From JBEKTY01 sp049515555 (GTDB taxonomy: Bacteria; Planctomycetota; Planctomycetia; Pirellulales; Thermoguttaceae), in the NCBI GenBank assembly GCA_049515555.1, contig JBEKTY010000075.1:1-58088 (forward strand): a stretch of DNA of 58,088 bases. Reading direction: 5' to 3'. Shown in pieces: positions 1 to 6,604 of this stretch. The translations under genes and the position numbers were made by a program. Each line of letters opens with the position of its first letter. The stretch's first letter is position 1. The notes below the pieces were generated by a model. It saw nothing but the letters and a program-made list of their open reading frames with translations, had not been told where the DNA came from and searched no databases.

Positions 1-121
1 TACTGAAGAACAACCATACGTTGAAGGTCGGTGTGAAGAACAAGCGTCTCGCCGCCGGTTGGGATGACTCCTACCTGGAACAAGTGCTCTTCGGACAATG
101 ATTTATGGTGCAATCGCCCTG
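1..121 (+). mobile_element. 3' end of an ISAs1-type insertion sequence
   Basis: The window opens inside an insertion sequence. A reading frame at 3-101 gives the C-terminus of a transposase, and about 20 bp after its stop the sequence on the opposite strand reads CAGGGCGATTGCACCATAAA, which fits an ISAs1-family terminal repeat (these begin CAGGG). The element would end at position 121. Immediately beyond it the HD-domain gene resumes, so the element sits inside that gene. The target-site copy should be about 8-10 bp from 122; its partner lies outside the window. The family assignment rests on recalled motif similarity. Confidence 0.6.
3..101 (+). CDS. ISAs1-family transposase, C-terminal fragment
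   Basis: Thirty-two codons are open from the window edge to a TGA at 99-101. The residues include TLKVGVKNKRLAAGWDDSYL, which matches the basic C-terminal tail of ISAs1/H-repeat transposases (DDE superfamily), where a KxGxxxKRxxAxxDxxYL pattern is typical. Only the tail is in the window, so whether the transposase is intact cannot be judged. Its position next to a CAGGG-type terminal repeat supports the call. Confidence 0.6.
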   Translation: MKNNHTLKVGVKNKRLAAGWDDSYLEQVLFGQ

Positions 122-495
122 CGCACCAAGCAGCACGCGATGACGAACCCCGTCAGCTCATCGCACGCCAGCAGGCACTTATCCATCATCGTCTTCGCCG
201 GCAGCCCCCACTTGGTCTGGTGGAAGGCGACGGCGTAGGCAATCTCCTCTTCGCCCTGCTCCCTTAGCCACTCCACGATCCGCTTGGGATGCTCTTCGGG
301 CCATTGGTCGTAATCGGCGTCATGGAGCAGGCCAGTGATGCCCCACAGTTCTTCATTGGTGCCGTCACTGTACCTGGACGCCGCCGCCCGCATCACGATC
401 TCGACGGAGTGAACGTGAGTGAGCAAAGATGGATTGGTCGTCCATGCTTGAAGCTGCTGAAGGGCTTGTTCGCGGGTAAGGCGCATTCTACTCAT
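103..495 (-). pseudogene. HD-domain phosphohydrolase, cut off by an insertion sequence
   Basis: The protein starts at the ATG at 495 (GGGGGGA just upstream, ATGA overlap with the preceding gene) and carries the HD signature: HVHSVE, then LLHDADYDQWPEEHP, then AVAFHQ, as in small planctomycete HD-domain hydrolases acting on phosphoesters. Relatives as I recall them are about 180-190 residues and continue after ELTGxxxAxxLVRP with a conserved lysine-rich region. Here the match stops at ACCLVR (near position 122), exactly where the insertion-sequence end begins, and the last few codons are read from the mobile element. I conclude the gene is broken. The HD metal site is retained but the C-terminal third is missing. 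Confidence 0.75.
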
Positions 496-941
496 TCCCC
501 CCTGCCATTACGGCACTCCATGTAGTATTTCTGAACGAAGGCCACACAGGGTTTCCCGTTGGCAGCCATCTGAGCGCAACGGGCCTGGGAAGACTTGGCC
601 TTTTCCAAAACAGCCTTGGTTCGAGCAACGACTCCCTCCTGCACGTCTTGCTCGATGTCTTGCCGAGTCAGGCCGAAACAGGCACAGATCGGCGCAGTCG
701 GGTCTTTCGGGTAGACGGGGCGGGCCAAGTCAGACACCATCACCACCCGTTCCAGGCCATCGAAGTAGGCGACACGGCACTTGGGCGATGGGCAGAAGTT
801 GACAGGCTCGGCCAGCCTGTGCCGCTGTTCGTCTGTCAGGTAGGACTTTAGGGCCTCGACGCCGACCACATCCCCTTTCGACCCGCATCGTGGGCAATAG
901 TCGGCTGTGTGTTCAGGTTCTCGAACGAAGGCTTTATTCAA
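492..941 (-). CDS. CopZ-like (2Fe-2S)/zinc metallochaperone domain protein
   Basis: A 149-residue cytosolic protein resembling the N-terminal domain of Archaeoglobus CopZ, which binds one zinc and one [2Fe-2S] cluster and serves copper handling. Visible ligands are CPRCG (residues about 16-20), FCPSPKC near 50, ICACFGLT near 86 (a BFD-like cluster loop) and later cysteines at ARCAQ and KPCVAF. The C-terminal copper-binding CxxC domain of full CopZ is absent. The start is TTG at 941 with AGAGG upstream; this TTG overlaps the stop of a possible small upstream frame. The next gene on the strand (HD protein) overlaps it by ATGA, so the two are translationally coupled. Metal-stress regulation is plausible, but no operator is visible. 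Confidence 0.7.
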   Translation of the reverse strand: MNKAFVREPEHTADYCPRCGSKGDVVGVEALKSYLTDEQRHRLAEPVNFCPSPKCRVAYFDGLERVVMVSDLARPVYPKDPTAPICACFGLTRQDIEQDVQEGVVARTKAVLEKAKSSQARCAQMAANGKPCVAFVQKYYMECRNGRGE

Positions 942-1006
942 TTTGGCCTCTGCAAATCGAGGATGCGCCGCACCAGCCCCATGAACGCGAACGCCGCGAT
1001 GACCAT
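938..1006 (-). CDS. possible 22-residue membrane peptide or gene remnant
   Basis: This frame reads MVIAAFAFMGLVRRILDLQR and ends PN at a TGA that overlaps the TTG start of the CopZ-like gene. The frame stays open upstream to about 1039 without a clear start. It is one hydrophobic segment followed by basic residues, like the last helix of a small metal transporter. It could be a genuine microprotein or the tail of a deleted membrane gene. No family recognised. Confidence 0.25.
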   Translation of the reverse strand: MVIAAFAFMGLVRRILDLQRPN

Positions 1007-1025
1007 GCCGTGTGAGATCGCCCCA

Positions 1026-1214
1026 TTACGCAGTTTTCGTCACCTGTAAACGCTCCAACAAGCTCCTTACCATTTCGTGCCGACGACGGAGTTCGTCGCG
1101 GTAGCTGGCTACACGGCAATGGTGAATCTCCCCTGGCAGATCGTGATGCTCCCGCTGGAGCAGTTCGATCACCAGTGCCCATTCCGCTTCCGATAATTTG
1201 GGCTGCTCGTTCAT
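1026..1214 (-). CDS. small conserved-type protein, 62 aa
   Basis: Starts at ATG 1214 behind AGGAG, with good spacing. The product is soluble, helical and charged: KLSEAEWALVIELLQREHHD, then PGEIHHCRVASYRDELRRR and a second helix ending in TKTA. Short proteins of this pattern (two helices, xxELPxEIHHTR in the middle) are common in bacterial genomes and have no established function. It lies between the adenosine-specific-kinase-like gene and the CopZ-like gene on the same strand, so co-transcription is likely. Confidence 0.6.
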   Translation of the reverse strand: MNEQPKLSEAEWALVIELLQREHHDLPGEIHHCRVASYRDELRRRHEMVRSLLERLQVTKTA

Positions 1215-1276
1215 AGCGCATCTCCTGTCATGAAAAGGATGTTAATCGCTGACAAATGTTGGTAGGTCGGGGCTTC

Positions 1277-1762
1277 CTACAACTTGTAGCCGATCTGCCG
1301 CAGGAAACCCTTCCGCCACTTGATTTCCTCGTCGTCCTCGACGCCCTTGGGCTGGAAGCCGTCCACCACCCCGAGGATGCCGCGACCTTGTTCCGTCTCG
1401 GCAAGCACCACCTCGGTCGGATTGGCTGTCGCGCAGAAGACGTGGCAAACCTCGGGCACCGTCTTGATCGTGTTCAGCACGTTCACCGGGTAGAAGCCTT
1501 CCCCCAGGAAAACGATGACCGTGTGACCGGCAGCAATCGCCTGCGCGTTCTTCTGCGCCAGCTCGATCATGGCGGGGTCGGTCCCTGACCATCGCACCAG
1601 ACATTTGCCAGAGGCTTCGCAGAACGCCAAGCCGAACTTGATCCCCGGCACGGCACCAACCAGGGCTTCGTGAATATCCTCGACGGACTTGATGAAGTGC
1701 GTCTGCCCAAGGATGAAATTCACCACGTCGGGCTTCTCGATTTTCACCGTGATGAGATGCAT
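1277..1762 (-). CDS. adenosine-specific kinase-like protein (PF04008 family)
   Basis: About 161 residues. It begins MHLITVKIEKPDVVNFILGQ, followed by THFIKSVEDIHEALV, and contains the family's GIKFGLAFCEASG, LVRWSGTD and GHTVIVFLGEGFYPVNVLN stretches and the final GVVDG motif. The family is annotated as adenosine-specific kinase from structures, but its physiological reaction is poorly established. I chose the ATG at 1762 because AAGGAG lies seven bases upstream; an in-frame ATG at 1810 would add a charged tail without a ribosome site. Length and motifs look complete. It heads the small minus-strand group that runs toward the CopZ-like and HD genes. Confidence 0.85.
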   Translation of the reverse strand: MHLITVKIEKPDVVNFILGQTHFIKSVEDIHEALVGAVPGIKFGLAFCEASGKCLVRWSGTDPAMIELAQKNAQAIAAGHTVIVFLGEGFYPVNVLNTIKTVPEVCHVFCATANPTEVVLAETEQGRGILGVVDGFQPKGVEDDEEIKWRKGFLRQIGYKL

Positions 1763-2609
1763 CTCGGACTCCTTCTCTTCGCCTGGATCGTCCTTCTCTC
1801 GGTCGTACAAGAACGCAACCCCTTCTCACCCTTCTAATCCCCCATTGTAACGGATACGCCAAAGCGTGCGAGGCGGCTGGTACTCGCCGCGAAGGCACGC
1901 TGGGCAGCTCGTCGGGAAGGCACGCCGCCGAGCAGCTCGCCGGGCATGCTCCTGGGCCTTGAGGAAGGTGATCGCAAGTACAAGGTGAAGTTAAAATAGG
2001 AGTTCTGGTAAATATCGGAAATTGCACGGTCAGATCGGTCATCGTCACCGTAGCGAGGTCCGATAACGGCCAAGAACGGCCCGTCCTGGCTTGGACGACT
2101 CGGGGACGGCCCCGGTTGCCCAGCCATCGCCCCCGGCGTGCCCGCCAGCGCCGTCAGCTCCGTCCTACGGCGACGCATGGCGTCGATTGCCGCCCAGGGT
2201 CGATGTTTTGCCAGTCTTGACGCTTTCTCACCCGGATCGCACGGCTATCAATGCCTGTCGGTCAGAATGGCCTGTTGGTGGGAGCGGGCTTCGGGACGCC
2301 ATCATTAGCCTGCGATGTTGAGTGGCGCCGGGAATACTCTCCGCAGTTGCTTTCTCGGTTGTTGTGAGAGTCGCCATGACCTCCGATGTATTTGCATGGG
2401 GCGTGAACGCATACGTGGACATTCACCATCCGGCAGGGTAACTACGACCTCGCGAGCCTGAAGGGCAACCTATACGAAAGTGTCAATTCGCTCGCCGGGC
2501 GTGGGCCGTATACTGGGATTCGGTCCTCGGGGATCAAGGCCGTAAACGACCTACGAGCGTGGGGGCTTTGGTGCGGCAAGAAATGTTCGGGTGGGAGAAT
2601 GGCCGGGAG
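1763..2609. other. 847-bp region with no supportable gene
   Basis: It separates the minus-strand metal/HD group from the plus-strand GntR-led locus and must hold the promoter of the kinase-like gene. Open frames here have no ribosome sites and no recognisable motifs. One plus-strand frame from about 2408 to 2612 stays open but lacks a start codon and may be a gene scrap. Confidence 0.5.
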
Positions 2610-2637
2610 TTGACACGGGAGGCAAGTCATATATCAT
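2610..2637 (+). promoter_or_regulatory. sigma-70-type promoter of the GntR gene
   Basis: TTGACA (perfect -35) at 2610-2615 and TATCAT at 2632-2637, 16 bp apart. The start codon of the regulator lies 22 bp past the -10 box, leaving a short leader holding the AAAGGAGG ribosome site at 2646-2653. Confidence 0.6.
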
Positions 2638-2642
2638 ATATG
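2628..2642. promoter_or_regulatory. palindromic operator CATATAT-C-ATATATG
   Basis: A perfect 7-1-7 inverted repeat that covers the -10 box of the promoter. GntR-family dimers bind short palindromes of this kind, so the simplest reading is autorepression by the gene just downstream. I found no second copy in front of the neighbouring structural genes by eye. Confidence 0.6.
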
Positions 2643-2659
2643 TCCAAAGGAGGTCGAAG

Positions 2660-3355
2660 ATGACCGTTGAGCGCCGATCTCTCCGCGACCAAATCCGCGA
2701 TGTACTGCTGGAACGCATTGCCAATGGTCAACTCCAACCGGGCGACCGGATCATCGAAGCCCGCCTGGCCGAGGAGTTCCAGGTGAGCCCGATCCCCATT
2801 CGCGAGGCGATCCGGGAGTTGATGGCCATGGGTATCCTCGACTTCATAGCGCACAAGGGGGCGTGGGTCCGCGAGGTTAGCCTCCAGGAAACCATCGAGG
2901 CCATGCAGGTCCGCGCAGCATTGGATTCCTTGGCAGCCCAGTTGGCCGCGCCGCGGCTTGCGGGCCGCTGTGGGCCACTCCGCAAGGCCCTCTCGGCCCT
3001 GGTTGTGGCCGCCCGAGCGCGCGATTTTGCGGCCTTTCAGCATCACAACCAAATCCTGCACCGGGCCGTGATCGAGGCGGCGGAGAACGAAGTCTTGCTG
3101 CGGGTTTGGGAGAAACTCGCCTTTCAGGTCCGCACGCGATTCACCATGGATTTCCTGGCAAGTGTCGATCCGATGATGCTGGCCCAGGAACACGAGCCGA
3201 TTGTCGATGCCTTGGACCAGGGCGATGGCCGCCGCGCGGCCAAACTCCTGGCCGCTCACTCGAAACACCTGGTCGGTTATCTGCGCAGAGAGGCGTCTGG
3301 CACAGGGAAGACCGAGACCCGCAAAGCGGCCCCTGTTGAACGTGCCGTGCGATAA
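2660..3355 (+). CDS. GntR/FadR-family transcriptional regulator (FCD domain)
   Basis: A 231-residue DNA-binding regulator. The N-terminal winged helix is clear (SLRDQIRDVLLERIANGQ, PGDRI, EARLAEEFQVSPIPIREAI), followed by an all-helical FCD ligand domain with FQHHNQILHRAVIEAAENE and a final EHEPIVDALDQGD helix. FCD regulators commonly sense sugar acids or other carboxylates. The start at ATG 2660 sits behind an ideal AAAGGAGG; an upstream in-frame start would overlap the operator. The gene is first in a co-directional run of saccharide genes, which suggests it controls them and senses a breakdown product, possibly a uronate. Confidence 0.9.
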   Translation: MTVERRSLRDQIRDVLLERIANGQLQPGDRIIEARLAEEFQVSPIPIREAIRELMAMGILDFIAHKGAWVREVSLQETIEAMQVRAALDSLAAQLAAPRLAGRCGPLRKALSALVVAARARDFAAFQHHNQILHRAVIEAAENEVLLRVWEKLAFQVRTRFTMDFLASVDPMMLAQEHEPIVDALDQGDGRRAAKLLAAHSKHLVGYLRREASGTGKTETRKAAPVERAVR

Positions 3356-3494
3356 GAGCGGTTGCCCTTGGGGCACGGCCACACCCGCCTAATATCCTAC
3401 CATGTCAATGCAGATCGGCGTTGCCAAGCGGGCACAACGACCACGCAGATGGATTCCGCTTCTGGTAACGTTCCCTGCTGAAGGAGACTTAGTC

Positions 3495-5123
3495 ATGCAA
3501 AGTATTGTGAACTTGGCCGTAGCGACGGCAGCCATACTGGCGGTTAGCGGCATCCTCAGTGACCGGCAAGCCCGAGCGGCAGGCCCCGATGAGCAAGCCA
3601 AGGCGATCGAGGCCGCCGCCCCCGACACCGCGCCGACCAAACCGGCCAAGCCGCGCAAGGTGCTGATTTACGGCACCGATCCCATGGGCGTGAACGCCTT
3701 CACGATCCTGGGAAAGAAGACGGGGGCCTACGAAACCGTGGTCACCCGCGATATCGCCATCTGGCAGCCCGAGAAGCTCCGCCAGTTCGATGCCATCGTG
3801 ATGAACAACAACCACGAGGGCGACCTGTGGCTTCCGGCCGGCTGGTATCGTCTGCCCAAGGACAAACAAGAAGCGGCCAAGGCCCAAGAGCCCGTGCTGC
3901 GGAAGAACTTTCTGGATTTCGTGGCCGGCGGCAAAGGGCTGGTGGGCATCCACGGGGCGGCCTGGGCCATCGGCGAACACAAGGACTACGTCGAACTGCT
4001 CGGCGGGCAGGGCTGGGGCGTCAGCGCCGCGCGGTTCTCGCTGTTGGCCGAGGACCCCACCCATCCCTTGTGCGCCGCGCTTGGTGGACGGAATTACGAA
4101 CTTTTCGACGAACTCTACATTCCGCATCCGCCGACTTTCTCGCGCGACTGCGTTCATGTTCTGCTGCGAATCGACACCGGGCGGACCCAGGATCCGGGCT
4201 TGGCGCCGCCGGGCAACTATGCCGTCAGTTGGATCCGCCGGCACGGCCAAGGACGCGTCTTCTACTGCTCGCTGGGCCATTTTGGTTCGACATACAGCAA
4301 TCCGGTCGTGCTGCGGCACTGGCTGGCCGGGATCCAATATGCGCTCGGCGACCTGAAGGCCGACGACTCGCCCAGCGGCTTGCTGCCTTCCCAAAGCACG
4401 ACGGTTCTCGCAGAAGAGAAGCCGCCCAAACCTCAGAGCGAAGGCGACGAGACGGGCTTCGTGAGCCTGTTCCAGGGGAACGACCTCAGCGGATGGGACG
4501 GCAACGGCAAGCACTGGTCGGTTCAGGATAGCGCGATCACGGGGCGGACGACCCAGGAGAGTCGCGACCCGCCGCTGGGCCGGGGCGCGCTCGTCCCCAT
4601 TTCTCAGGGCGCGCTCCCGGCCAGCATGCTGGCCTGGAAGGGCGGGAAAGCGAAGGACTTCGAGCTTCGCCTGCGTTTCCGCGTCTCGGGCGGGTTCGGG
4701 GCGATTTGCTTCCGCGCGGTCGCGGTGGATGAGCAACTAACGGGCGCACTGGCCGAGATCGGCAACGAACGGCCCGGCGGGCACTGGATGCTGGCCGGAC
4801 GGCTGGTTCCCGATTCGGCCACGGAAGCGGCCATCGAGGTCGGGCAGAGCGTGGCGATCAACCGAGCGGGCGCGTGGACGACGGCCAGGTATCTGGGTAA
4901 CCCCAACACGCTGATCAAGGTCTATAGGCCGAACCAGTGGAACGATGGCACGATTGTGGCCCAGGGTGGGCATGTCGTGCTGAAGCTCAACGGTGTTTTA
5001 GTGTGCGAGGTACAAGATGAACGGGCCGCACATGCCCGCGCGGGTCTGTTGGCGCTGGCCATGTGCCCGCAGCAAGTGATGCAGATCCAATTCAAGGACA
5101 TCCGGCTGAAGAAGATCGAGTGA
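3495..5123 (+). CDS. secreted ThuA-DUF1080 protein (candidate 3-keto-glycoside hydrolase/lyase)
   Basis: The product has 542 residues. A Sec signal peptide (MQSIVNLAVATAAILAVSG...ARA) is followed by a ThuA-like domain (about 54-285: RKVLIYGTDPMG, FVAGGKGLVGIHGA, GQGRVFYCSLGH) and a DUF1080 domain (about 318-540: FVSLFQGNDLSGWDG, WKGGKAKDFELRLRFRV, ending MQIQFKDIRLKK). DUF1080 is a lectin-like fold now known as a 3-keto-disaccharide hydrolase or lyase that cleaves glycosides after C3 oxidation. I chose ATG 3495 because GAAGGAG precedes it and a signal peptide follows; the frame extends upstream without a site. The next gene is the matching Gfo/Idh/MocA oxidoreductase, 22 bp away, which supports a shared 3-keto-sugar step in the periplasm. 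Confidence 0.85.
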   Translation: MQSIVNLAVATAAILAVSGILSDRQARAAGPDEQAKAIEAAAPDTAPTKPAKPRKVLIYGTDPMGVNAFTILGKKTGAYETVVTRDIAIWQPEKLRQFDAIVMNNNHEGDLWLPAGWYRLPKDKQEAAKAQEPVLRKNFLDFVAGGKGLVGIHGAAWAIGEHKDYVELLGGQGWGVSAARFSLLAEDPTHPLCAALGGRNYELFDELYIPHPPTFSRDCVHVLLRIDTGRTQDPGLAPPGNYAVSWIRRHGQGRVFYCSLGHFGSTYSNPVVLRHWLAGIQYALGDLKADDSPSGLLPSQSTTVLAEEKPPKPQSEGDETGFVSLFQGNDLSGWDGNGKHWSVQDSAITGRTTQESRDPPLGRGALVPISQGALPASMLAWKGGKAKDFELRLRFRVSGGFGAICFRAVAVDEQLTGALAEIGNERPGGHWMLAGRLVPDSATEAAIEVGQSVAINRAGAWTTARYLGNPNTLIKVYRPNQWNDGTIVAQGGHVVLKLNGVLVCEVQDERAAHARAGLLALAMCPQQVMQIQFKDIRLKKIE

Positions 5124-5145
5124 ACGTATCGAAAGGAGAATCTCC

Positions 5146-6588
5146 GTGAGCCAGAAACGAAACACGATCGGGTCCCGGCCGGACAGGCACAACCTCAGCC
5201 GGCGGAGCTTCCTGAAGGGCGCGGCCGCTCTGACGGTGACCCCGCTGATCATGCCGTCGTCGGCGTTGGGGCTGGGGGGGCATACGGCGCCCAGCGACCG
5301 TGTCACGGTCGCCCATATCGGTGTGGGCAGTTGGGGCTTCGGCACCCATGTCACGCAAGACTGCGAGCGCGATGACATAGAGATTCTCGCGGTCTGTGAT
5401 GTGATACGCGATCGACAGGGGCGAGCCCGGAAGAAGGTGCAAGACGCCTACGCGCAGCGCAAGCGAGTGAGCCAGTACGGCGGGGTGAAGATGTACACGG
5501 ACTTCCGCCAGATCCTGGACCGGCCGGACGTGGATGCGGTGGTGGTGGCCCCGCTCCACTACTGGCACACGGTGATGGCGATTATGGCCGCTCAGGCGGG
5601 CAAACACGTCTACGTGGAGAAGATGGCCGCCACCACTCTGGGCGAGGCCCGGGCTTTAGCCACGGCGGTCAAGCGGCACGGCATCGTGCTCCAGCACGGC
5701 CCGCAGGGGCGTTCCGGCGCGTTCTTCCGGCACGCGACGGACCTCATCCGCAGCGGGCGGATCGGCAAAGTGCTTCGCGTGGAGGCGTCGTGCATCAACA
5801 ACAACAAGGTGACCCCGGGGCCATCCGACCGGCCTTTCGGGACCTATATCGTTCCGGGCAAGGAACTACCCGTGCCCGATGGTTTTGACTGGGACCTGTG
5901 CGTAGGGCCGGCGATCGACCAGCCGTACGTGGGCAACATGTACATAGCGGAAGCCTTCGGTTTCGGCGCGCTGGCCGACTTCGGCAGCCACACGGTGGAT
6001 TCGGCGCAGATGGTCCTGGGCATGGACGATACGGGCCCGGTGGAGGTCTGTCCCGGCGGCATCAACGGCCGGGAGGTCGTCACCTGCACGTACGCCAACG
6101 GCGTCGAGTTGATGGCGTTTGCCCGCCAAGATGATCCCGATTTGGGCGACTTTGGCATCCGTGTCACGGGCACCGAGGGCGTCGTGGTGGTGGACCGGGG
6201 CCGGTGCCTGGTCAGGCCGGCCCACCTCGACCGCAAGCCGGTAGGCCCGGACGAGTGGCACTATAGCCCCAACGTGGCCGAGCCAGTCATCCGCGCCAGT
6301 TCCCACGTTGTTGCCGCGAACACCCGAGGCACCGTGGCCAACGAAGACTCATGGGCCGGCGTCGGGGCCCACAAGGCCAACTGGTTCCACTGCATTCGCA
6401 CGGGCCAGAAAGCCAACGGCAACGAAGATTGCGCCCACCGGTCCTCGTCGGTGTGTGTGCTGATCGACATGGCCAACTGTCTGCGGCGCTCTCTGAAGTG
6501 GGACCCGCAGAAGCAGGAGTTCATCGGGGATGAAGAGGCCAACCGCCTGCGGGATTATCCCAAGCGGGCGCCCTGGCAGGTGTATTGA
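5146..6588 (+). CDS. Tat-exported Gfo/Idh/MocA family oxidoreductase
   Basis: A 480-residue NAD(P)-dependent sugar oxidoreductase. It has a twin-arginine signal (SRRSFLKGAAAL, residues 18-29), a Rossmann domain (VAHIGVGSWGFGTHV near 55-69) and the family EK motif in modified form (HVYVEKMAATTLGEA, where most members have EKP). The C-terminal half has the usual sheet (GFGALADFGSHTVD, GTEGVVVVDRGR). The start is GTG 5146 behind AAAGGAG. Exported members sit beside DUF1080 proteins in planctomycetes and Bacteroidetes and oxidise the C3 hydroxyl of glycosides; the cofactor is probably folded in before export. Methionine in place of the EKP proline is worth noting but is not necessarily inactivating. 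Confidence 0.85.
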   Translation: MSQKRNTIGSRPDRHNLSRRSFLKGAAALTVTPLIMPSSALGLGGHTAPSDRVTVAHIGVGSWGFGTHVTQDCERDDIEILAVCDVIRDRQGRARKKVQDAYAQRKRVSQYGGVKMYTDFRQILDRPDVDAVVVAPLHYWHTVMAIMAAQAGKHVYVEKMAATTLGEARALATAVKRHGIVLQHGPQGRSGAFFRHATDLIRSGRIGKVLRVEASCINNNKVTPGPSDRPFGTYIVPGKELPVPDGFDWDLCVGPAIDQPYVGNMYIAEAFGFGALADFGSHTVDSAQMVLGMDDTGPVEVCPGGINGREVVTCTYANGVELMAFARQDDPDLGDFGIRVTGTEGVVVVDRGRCLVRPAHLDRKPVGPDEWHYSPNVAEPVIRASSHVVAANTRGTVANEDSWAGVGAHKANWFHCIRTGQKANGNEDCAHRSSSVCVLIDMANCLRRSLKWDPQKQEFIGDEEANRLRDYPKRAPWQVY

Positions 6589-6604
6589 GCAAAGGACAGA
6601 TGAA

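Noticed and set aside
2408..2612. Plus-strand open frame with GNLYESVNSLAGRGPYTGIR
   Set aside because: No start codon or ribosome site, preceded by a stop, and no family recognised; at most a gene scrap.
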